DNA from: an uncultured delta proteobacterium
GTDB lineage: Bacteria > Desulfobacterota > Syntrophorhabdia > Syntrophorhabdales > Syntrophorhabdaceae
DNA length: 11,751 nucleotides
Direction: 5' to 3'
NCBI GenBank assembly: GCA_903872255.1
Contig: CAIQJW010000313.1
Location: forward strand, 1 to 11,751
Below, in pieces: positions 1 to 4,773 of the stretch. The notes below the pieces were generated by a model. It was not told where the DNA came from, did not search any database, and saw only the letters and a program-made list of their open reading frames with translations. Position numbers and translations under genes: made by a program. Each line of letters opens with the position of its first letter. Position 1 is the stretch's first letter.

Positions 1-245
1 AATGAGCGCACTAAAGCACGACCATGCCGATTTCTCGATCCTGCGAATGTGCAAAAAACGTTTGAAGCCAGGCCAGTAAAGGCGTCGATCAAGACATCGC
101 GCCGATGACGCAAGCCAATCCCGGATAGTACGATCCCTATCGACAGAAACAGAAAAAACAGTTTATTGTCGATTAACAGGGCAGTGATTAGTGGTATGCC
201 GAGACCGGCAATAATAGCCGTAATATCCGTGGATCTGATTACCAT
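1..245 (-). CDS. Partial hypothetical membrane protein (runs off left edge)
   Basis: An ATG at 243-245 opens a minus-strand frame with no stop for 81 codons to the window edge. The product starts MVIRSTDITAIIAGLGIP and has two hydrophobic stretches, about residues 9-24 and 28-46, consistent with a small membrane protein or a membrane anchor. It begins 14 nt after the cyclase stop, so it probably belongs to the same operon. I see no good Shine-Dalgarno sequence, and a stop codon lies immediately upstream in frame. An alternative ATG at 271-273 (MKEIKLSI...) overlaps the cyclase end but is one frame off and closes within about 40 codons. In the last 70 bases the neighbouring frame also reads plausibly to a TAG at 11-13, so a further frameshift cannot be excluded. 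I do not recognise the family. Confidence 0.4.
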   Translation of the reverse strand, partial: MVIRSTDITAIIAGLGIPLITALLIDNKLFFLFLSIGIVLSGIGLRHRRDVLIDAFTGLASNVFCTFAGSRNRHGRALVRS

Positions 246-259
246 TTATAATTGATAGT

Positions 260-826
260 TTAATCTCTTTCATATATAACGCGCCGAGTTATTCCACCCC
301 ATTCTTCCTCACTCCCAATTTTCATGTAAAGTTTGCACCGCTCTACATAAAATTCAGCGGTTTTATCCTGTGGGTTTCTCGTGAGACAATCAAGGAACAA
401 TTCTTGGGCTTCCTCAAATTGCCTTGAATGGTATAGGGATATGGCCTCTTCAAAGATAGCGGCAATTTTCAATTTATAGTCCATGAGTTCAGGAGGATCG
501 AGATCAAACACCTCCCACAAGGTTACAGGTTCTGTTTTCCCTTTGGCTCTTACCCGGTCAATTTTCCGGATGTGATATTGCGTCGGGTCCTCCAGAGCAT
601 GATACGTAGCATTACCGATCAACAGCGGAGTCCCATACATTTTGGTCATCCCCTCAATGCGGGAAGCGAGATTCACGGCGTCACTGATGACTGTTACCTC
701 CATCCGGTCACGTCCCCCTATAGTTCCCATTCTCAAAATCCCGGTGTTGATGCCGATACCGACACTAACGGGAGCGTAGTTGGCCCGTTCTCGGCCTTTG
801 TTATATTCAGTAAGGCTCCGCAGCAT
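260..826 (-). CDS. Cyclase fragment: C-terminal half of catalytic domain plus TPR-like tail
   Basis: This 188-aa frame begins MLRSLTEYNKGRERANYAP, which is mid-domain sequence and not a natural start. It contains the cyclase motifs VGIGINTG and EVTVISDAVNLASR. These supply the residue at the adenine-contacting position (Thr45, the class IIIb-type Lys/Thr pair together with the upstream DKFIGD Lys) and the transition-state Asn52 and Arg56. The usual IGDAVN here reads ISDAVN, a mild variant. The domain closes with the common VRAKGKTEPVTLWEVFD strand. Residues about 113-175 (IAAIFEEAISLYHSRQFEEAQELFLDCL...) look like one or two TPR helical pairs, as often follows the cyclase domain in this architecture. 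The frame is 1 nt off the sensor half. I would not annotate it as an independent gene. Confidence 0.75.
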   Translation of the reverse strand: MLRSLTEYNKGRERANYAPVSVGIGINTGILRMGTIGGRDRMEVTVISDAVNLASRIEGMTKMYGTPLLIGNATYHALEDPTQYHIRKIDRVRAKGKTEPVTLWEVFDLDPPELMDYKLKIAAIFEEAISLYHSRQFEEAQELFLDCLTRNPQDKTAEFYVERCKLYMKIGSEEEWGGITRRVIYERD

Positions 827-2276
827 GTCTATCCCCCCCCCTTACCGCATCGTCAGCGCTGTCGAACAGGGCCATAATGGCATCGCCGATGAATTTATCA
901 ATAAACCCGTGGTTATTCCTGATGACCGGCCCCATCACATTGAGATAAGAGTTGATAAACCTAAATGTTTCCTCGGGGGTCATATTTTCTGCAAGAGGAG
1001 TAAAGTTCCGAGTATCTGAGAACAAAACGGTCATTTCTTTTTCGACATTGTCACCCAGTTTAACATCGTCAATGGCATCTTTGCCGAGGTTTGTTAAAAA
1101 TTCTCTGGGAACAAAACGTTCATAGGTATCTATCCTGACAAAAGATTTTTGGAAACGCAGACCGAGAATAAGCGATTGCGCCAGAATAAAAATGAATCCT
1201 CCATACGGCACAAAACAGCCGGTGGATATGATCTCCTGATTATATAGAATGTCGTTAATGATTATGCCGAGAAAAAAGATCAAGGCGGCAAGGATGTATA
1301 TAGCCCCATCCCTTTTTTTCAGGCTGGCCATGATTAAAACAAAGACCAGATAAAGGCTGAAGACAAATACCGTCACCCCACCAACTATTATGGTATATGG
1401 CTGACTTGCCGTATCTGAAATAACGGTAAGCAGGATTAACAGTCCGCTAAACCCGTGGGCCACCCAAATCATTTTCTTGGAAAATTCCTGAGGGTAAACG
1501 CTCGCGATGCACATGACAAAAACCGCCAAGCCAAGGTAGACGCAGATGTATTCAAGCTTGCCCGCGGTTTGCCAATCGCAATTTGGACACAGGACAACGA
1601 GAAATCTTTCCATTGGCATCATGAACAAAAAAGCGGTTAGAATACAGAGCCCCGCCAGATAAAGGGCGAAAACTTCTTTTCTGTGCAAGCAAAACAGGTA
1701 GATGTGGTAAAGGGCCAGGGTCAGGAGGCTCCCGTAGAGCAATAAATTAAGGACCAGCTTATTATTGCTTTTTTGGGTGATCTGACTTTTGGTGCCGATC
1801 TCAATGGAACGCGCCAATCCAAGTCTCACAAAGAAGGGATTTGTAATCTGGAAAATTATCTCCGCGGTTTGGTCCTTGGCGTGAAATGTGGTGGCTAGGG
1901 GTAAAAATTGAAAAAGTATTGTTTTCTGGTTTTCCCCCGTGCCGACACCTGGGTATAGGGGTTTGCCGTCTACCCAGAGTTGAGGGGGGGACGAAAAATG
2001 TACCGATTCCAACCCGTATATTTTATTTGTGTCTTTGAACTTGATTGTTAATCTGAATGTGGCGTTTCCCTTGCCGGAGTTTTTCTTTCCGGCTGCTTCG
2101 TTGAAATTCAATCGCCCGGAAAGCGCTTCCCTGAATGTTGTTTTTTCAGGTCCTGGTTTTATTCTAAAAAAATCGGGCGTTAGTAATTGCCCTTCGTAAT
2201 ACTCCCACTCCCCATCTAACTTAATGATCCCGTCCCGGTCAAAGTCCCATTCAGACAGGTCAAGGATCCCCGCCAT
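807..2276 (-). CDS. Cyclase fragment: 7TM-DISM sensor, membrane helices and N-terminal half of catalytic domain
   Basis: This is the longest intact frame of the split cyclase, 489 aa if read from its own first ATG. That ATG is probably internal: the conserved start of the sensor domain (GILDLSEWDF...LDGEWEYY) follows it directly and the frame continues upstream as NKKQPKA. Residues 1-170 are soluble and beta-rich in character, matching the jelly-roll sensor of 7TMR-DISM proteins. Residues 174-375 hold about seven hydrophobic helices. Residues 415-481 begin the class III cyclase fold with the first metal-binding Asp in LFSDTRNFT (D421), the second in FIGDAIMALF (D465) and the adenine-selecting Lys in DKFIGD (K461). 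The frame leaves the conserved path at the G9 run and ends in an unrelated tail, DRHAAEPY. By itself it lacks the transition-state Asn/Arg and could not be an active cyclase. Confidence 0.75.
   Translation of the reverse strand: MAGILDLSEWDFDRDGIIKLDGEWEYYEGQLLTPDFFRIKPGPEKTTFREALSGRLNFNEAAGKKNSGKGNATFRLTIKFKDTNKIYGLESVHFSSPPQLWVDGKPLYPGVGTGENQKTILFQFLPLATTFHAKDQTAEIIFQITNPFFVRLGLARSIEIGTKSQITQKSNNKLVLNLLLYGSLLTLALYHIYLFCLHRKEVFALYLAGLCILTAFLFMMPMERFLVVLCPNCDWQTAGKLEYICVYLGLAVFVMCIASVYPQEFSKKMIWVAHGFSGLLILLTVISDTASQPYTIIVGGVTVFVFSLYLVFVLIMASLKKRDGAIYILAALIFFLGIIINDILYNQEIISTGCFVPYGGFIFILAQSLILGLRFQKSFVRIDTYERFVPREFLTNLGKDAIDDVKLGDNVEKEMTVLFSDTRNFTPLAENMTPEETFRFINSYLNVMGPVIRNNHGFIDKFIGDAIMALFDSADDAVRGGDRHAAEPY
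833..841 (-). other. G9 homopolymer at the frameshift in the cyclase catalytic domain
   Basis: Nine C on the plus strand, G9 in the mRNA. With nine, the frame reads ...AVRGG-DRHAAEPY and stops; with eight it reads ...AVRGG-IDMLRSL and joins the second half of the catalytic domain. It is the longest G/C run in the window. A 7-G run at 1984-1990 in the same gene leaves the frame intact. Confidence 0.85.
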
Positions 2277-2318
2277 TGCTTTAGGTTGTTTTTTGTTTAC
2301 TGCCCCTGACGAGCTGAC

Positions 2319-2326
2319 AAAAAAAA
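2319..2326 (-). other. U8 homopolymer at the frameshift in the cyclase signal-peptide region
   Basis: Eight A on the plus strand, T8 in the coding strand. As written, the frame from the ATGA-coupled start ends at TAA after 29 codons. With seven T it runs on through a plausible signal-peptide cleavage region (SSSGA-VNKK) into the conserved sensor domain. An alternative site for the missing base is the shorter A6 run (2289-2294), which would also restore the frame but gives a less typical signal peptide end. Confidence 0.7.
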
Positions 2327-2366
2327 CAGATCATCAAGATGAAGAACAGGCAAAAACTAGATTTTT

Positions 2367-3971
2367 TCATCTTTTAACTTCAGGCGGTTTTTCGGCATCC
2401 AAAGGCTTTGATGCTTTGGCAGTTTTTACCACTGTTGTGGCTGGGTTTTTCCCTGTTAGGATACCCTCTATAATTTTGGTTTTGGTCATTGTGGCATCAC
2501 ATTTGATACCGTGTTCCAGACAGACGGAAAGGAGTTCGACCTTTTTCATTTTTGTCAAAGCCATTTCGTCCAATTTAATTTGAGCGGTTTCTCCCTCGGC
2601 CCTGGTGGGTTCTTTAACCGGTTTCACCGCTGGCGCAACCGCCTTTTCCTTTTTGGTGGTCGATTTTGTCTTAAACCGGTCTTTCAAATTGTTAATCGCC
2701 GCAGTCAAGCCTGTGCCCGTTGCCCTAACATCAAATTCTATTGTCTGACCGCTGATCAACCTGATAGTGTCCAATGCCTTTTCTCTGACCACAAGGTTCT
2801 TGTCCCTCAGAATGTTGATCAATGGCAACATTGAAGAGTCATTTTTAATATTGGCAAGAGCCAATACAGCCGCCTTCCTGACCTTGACGTCTTTGTCTTT
2901 CAGACATTGTGTCAGCGCAGGCAAGTCATCAGCACTATCTTTCCAGCCAAGAAGGGTAACGGCGGTCCTTCTTACCTCACTATGCTTGTCATGCAACCCA
3001 TTTATAAGCACTGGTATTTCCTTTTCATCATCAGTCAATTTGAAAAGGCCTCTGAGGCATGCCGAACGCACCCTGTAATCCGAATTGGCAACTTCCTGAT
3101 ACATGAGAGGAATGGCGCGGGAATCACCTATGGCCGTGAGTGTTTTGATTATTTCGGCAATCAATTCAGGATGCCTGAAATTCACAGCGGCCACGAGAAT
3201 GGGTACGGCTGCATTGTTGCCAATCTTGCCAAGTTCAGTAACAGCAAGAACCTTGTTTCCTAAATCACTATCAAGCAGGTCAGTGGCTACTTTTTTAAAC
3301 ATCACCATCGCTGCGGGTGTTCCGAATTTATCCAGCTTAACTACTTCTGCTATCGCGTCATCGACGGCCTTTATCGCCTCTTTTTTAGCGGGGTCGGAGT
3401 CCTTAATCGCTGTTGGATAGGTTTTTTCGCCTACGTCCATCGCGGGTGTTCCGAATTTATCCAGCTTAACTACTTCTGCTATCGCGTCATCGGCGGCCTT
3501 TATCGCCTCTTTTTTAGCGGCGTCGGAGTCCTTAATCGCTGCTGGACAGGTTTTTTCGCCTACGTCCATCGCTGTTTTCCAGCCCCTGAGCAAAGCTTTC
3601 TGCTCCCTGATCACTGATTGCAGTTCTTTAAGTTCAGTAATCCTGTTTTTAAGCTGGGTTATTGTTTTCTCATAATCCAGGACCTCGGAGATATATTGGT
3701 TGATGGCTTCTTGTTCCTCCTGGTTCTTAAGGTTCAGATATTGTCTGCCGATCAGGTAATACAATTCTTCCTTTCTGCGCTCGTACTCCCTAACGATCTT
3801 CGTCAATTGGTTTTCTTCATCTCGCTCCAAACCGTAAGAGGCTATATCATAGGCACGTTCCGCAATAGCTTTGCCAACATCATAGACTGATACTGCGGCA
3901 ATGCCGCATATGTTCAATGCCTGAGCCACAAACCCACTAATTCCTGCTTCTTCGGAGTGTCCTTCTGCCAT
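2367..3971 (-). CDS. Coiled-coil / HEAT-repeat protein with SAP/Rho-N-like C-terminus
   Basis: Predicted 534 aa from the ATG at 3971, chosen because AAGGAG (3977-3982) lies 5 nt upstream; an in-frame ATG at 4016 would add 15 residues but has only AGAGAG near it. Residues 1-45 are mildly hydrophobic/amphipathic. About 50-127 is charged and heptad-like, a likely coiled coil. Residues 134-219 are a tandem 43-residue duplication rich in Ala/Lys/Asp. About 225-410 are HEAT-type helical repeats (DKHSEVRRTAVTLLG, DKDVKVRKAAVLALA, DKNLVVREKALDTI). A Lys/Pro-rich linker leads to LTKMKKVELLSVCLEHGI...TKIIEGIL, which resembles SAP or Rho N-terminal helix-extended-loop-helix domains that can bind nucleic acid. 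There is no signal peptide, so a cytoplasmic scaffold is likely. It is first in the operon and its stop overlaps the cyclase ATG. No enzyme motif is seen; function unknown. Confidence 0.85.
   Translation of the reverse strand: MAEGHSEEAGISGFVAQALNICGIAAVSVYDVGKAIAERAYDIASYGLERDEENQLTKIVREYERRKEELYYLIGRQYLNLKNQEEQEAINQYISEVLDYEKTITQLKNRITELKELQSVIREQKALLRGWKTAMDVGEKTCPAAIKDSDAAKKEAIKAADDAIAEVVKLDKFGTPAMDVGEKTYPTAIKDSDPAKKEAIKAVDDAIAEVVKLDKFGTPAAMVMFKKVATDLLDSDLGNKVLAVTELGKIGNNAAVPILVAAVNFRHPELIAEIIKTLTAIGDSRAIPLMYQEVANSDYRVRSACLRGLFKLTDDEKEIPVLINGLHDKHSEVRRTAVTLLGWKDSADDLPALTQCLKDKDVKVRKAAVLALANIKNDSSMLPLINILRDKNLVVREKALDTIRLISGQTIEFDVRATGTGLTAAINNLKDRFKTKSTTKKEKAVAPAVKPVKEPTRAEGETAQIKLDEMALTKMKKVELLSVCLEHGIKCDATMTKTKIIEGILTGKNPATTVVKTAKASKPLDAEKPPEVKR
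3313..3570. repeat. 129-bp tandem duplication inside the HEAT gene
   Basis: Two head-to-tail copies, 3313-3441 and 3442-3570, of 129 bp (43 codons), differing at four positions by direct alignment (125/129 identical). All four differences change the amino acid (Cys/Tyr, Ala/Thr, Ala/Pro, Ala/Val). The length is a multiple of three, so the frame is kept. The high identity implies a recent duplication or ongoing homogenisation. Confidence 0.95.
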
Positions 3972-3976
3972 AATGG

Positions 3977-3982
3977 CTCCTT
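3977..3982 (-). promoter_or_regulatory. Shine-Dalgarno deciding the HEAT gene start
   Basis: AAGGAG on the minus strand, 5 nt before the ATG at 3971. It is much stronger than anything ahead of the upstream in-frame ATG at 4016, so the shorter product is preferred. It lies within the would-be coding sequence of the longer form. Confidence 0.75.
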
Positions 3983-4033
3983 CAAGACAGTAGTCTTTGA
4001 ATGACCTATAAGACATTGTCTCTCTAAATAGAA

Positions 4034-4062
4034 AGTATAGCTTTGCTGTTTTTGACTGTCAA
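4034..4062 (-). promoter_or_regulatory. Sigma-70 promoter for the HEAT-cyclase operon
   Basis: Minus strand: TTGACA (-35, 4057-4062), a 17-nt spacer (4040-4056), TATACT (-10, 4034-4039). The -35 is perfect and the -10 differs from TATAAT by one base. Transcription would start near 4027, giving a leader of about 55 nt to the ATG at 3971 but only about 10 nt to the ATG at 4016, which again favours the shorter start. I see no clear operator. Confidence 0.8.
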
Positions 4063-4271
4063 GGGGTACCGGACCTCGAAAAAGCAGGCTCTGTCTGGCG
4101 ATGCCGACGGGTCCACTAAATCCATCGTACCTCACATATTATACCGGTATTAAATGAATATTGCGTAGCGGTAGGCGGACTGATACTCTTCCTTGATCTG
4201 AGGGGCTGTAATTGGCGCTTGGACCGGTCTTTAATACCATAAGTTTGCAATCTCTTAAGAAGGAGCGATTG
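4063..4271. other. Upstream region of gspG, no gene seen
   Basis: This is the gap between the divergent HEAT-operon promoter and gspG. It holds a perfect 10-bp palindrome, ATACCGGTAT (4141-4150), and an AT-rich patch (TATTATAC, 4137-4144), but no convincing -35/-10 pair facing gspG. Short ORFs here have no ribosome site or recognisable product. Confidence 0.5.
4260..4265 (+). promoter_or_regulatory. Shine-Dalgarno of gspG
   Basis: AAGGAG, 6 nt before the ATG at 4272. It decides against the upstream in-frame ATG at 4212, which would put 31 residues ahead of the prepilin cleavage site. Confidence 0.8.
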
Positions 4272-4697
4272 ATGGATCGTTGCAATATGAAAAGAAGCCG
4301 TGGTTTCACCCTCGTCGAACTGCTTGTGGTCATGGTCATCGTTGGCCTGCTTGCTGCCCTTGTTGGTCCTAAGTTATTTCCCAAACTGGGGAAAGGGAAG
4401 CAATCGGCCGCAAAGGCCCAGATAGCACTGCTCGGGCAGGCGCTCGATCAGATGCGGCTCGACGCCGGAAGGTATCCCACCGCGCAGGAGGGGTTGAGCG
4501 CGCTTGTCGCGAAACCTGGAGGAGAGGAGAATTGGGAGGGGCCGTACCTTACAAAGGGCCTTCCCAACGACCCATGGGGTAAGTCATACGTCTATCAATG
4601 TCCCGGTGCGCATGGAGAGTATGATCTGTATTCCTACGGAAGAGACGGTGTGCAGGGAGGGGAAGGAGAGGACAAAGACGTGACGAACTGGGAATAA
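4272..4697 (+). CDS. gspG: Type II secretion major pseudopilin GspG
   Basis: Predicted 141 aa. The leader MDRCNMKRSRG ends in the Gly of a class III prepilin peptidase site, followed by FTLVELLVVMVIVGLLAALV: mature Phe1, Glu5 and the hydrophobic N-terminal helix that packs the pseudopilus core. The C-terminal half has the GspG signature PTAQEGLSALV...WEGPYL...LPNDPWGKSYVYQCPG, then HGEYDLYSYGRDGVQGGEGED, corresponding to the calcium-binding loop. Length is typical for the family. The product would be inserted in the inner membrane, cleaved and methylated by GspO (not in the window) and polymerised by GspE/F. It is followed 76 nt later by gspD on the same strand. A second ATG at 4287 (MKRSRG-F) would give a shorter leader but lacks a ribosome site. 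Family assignment is firm. Confidence 0.97.
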   Translation: MDRCNMKRSRGFTLVELLVVMVIVGLLAALVGPKLFPKLGKGKQSAAKAQIALLGQALDQMRLDAGRYPTAQEGLSALVAKPGGEENWEGPYLTKGLPNDPWGKSYVYQCPGAHGEYDLYSYGRDGVQGGEGEDKDVTNWE

Positions 4698-4773
4698 GAT
4701 CCGACATGGCAGATCAGCTGCCCGCATTTGTTTCCTGTGAACAATAAAGTTCTCCTTTTGACAATAAACCGAA

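Larger units (their letters stand above)
260..2370 (-). pseudogene. 7TM-DISM class III adenylate cyclase, interrupted by two 1-nt homopolymer frameshifts
   Basis: This is one gene split over three frames. The start is set by an ATGA overlap with the upstream HEAT gene (ATG 2370-2368, TGA 2369-2367). The first frame reads MKKSSFCLFFILMICFF, a signal peptide, then stops after 29 codons. Dropping one T from the U8 run (plus-strand A8, 2319-2326) continues it as ...VSSSGAVNKKQPKA into the long sensor frame. Dropping one G from the G9 run (plus-strand C9, 833-841) rejoins the cyclase core as ...DDAVRGG-IDMLRSL. The repaired gene is 2109 nt and encodes 702 aa: signal peptide 1-23, extracytoplasmic DISM-type domain about 33-200, seven-helix region about 205-405, class III cyclase about 440-625, TPR-like tail about 627-690. 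It would make cAMP at the inner membrane in response to an external ligand. Whether the gene is truly broken, phase-variable or mis-sequenced cannot be told from one sequence. Confidence 0.85.

Noticed and set aside
3313..3570. CRISPR-like repeat
   Set aside because: Two adjacent 129-bp in-frame copies with no spacers are a coding duplication.
4141..4150. Perfect palindrome ATACCGGTAT as an operator
   Set aside because: A 10-bp palindrome is expected by chance at this length; the similar ATACCGGT at 11251 lies inside gspI, so no regulatory meaning is supported.
4137..4240. Possible plus-strand promoter for gspG (TATTATAC or TAATAC as -10)
   Set aside because: No acceptable -35 sits 16-18 nt upstream of either, and no sigma-54 GG/GC pair was found.
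3914..4384. Small minus-strand ORFs of 73 and 81 codons near the gspG upstream region
   Set aside because: They overlap the HEAT gene start, the promoter and the gspG start. They have no ribosome site and no recognisable protein features.
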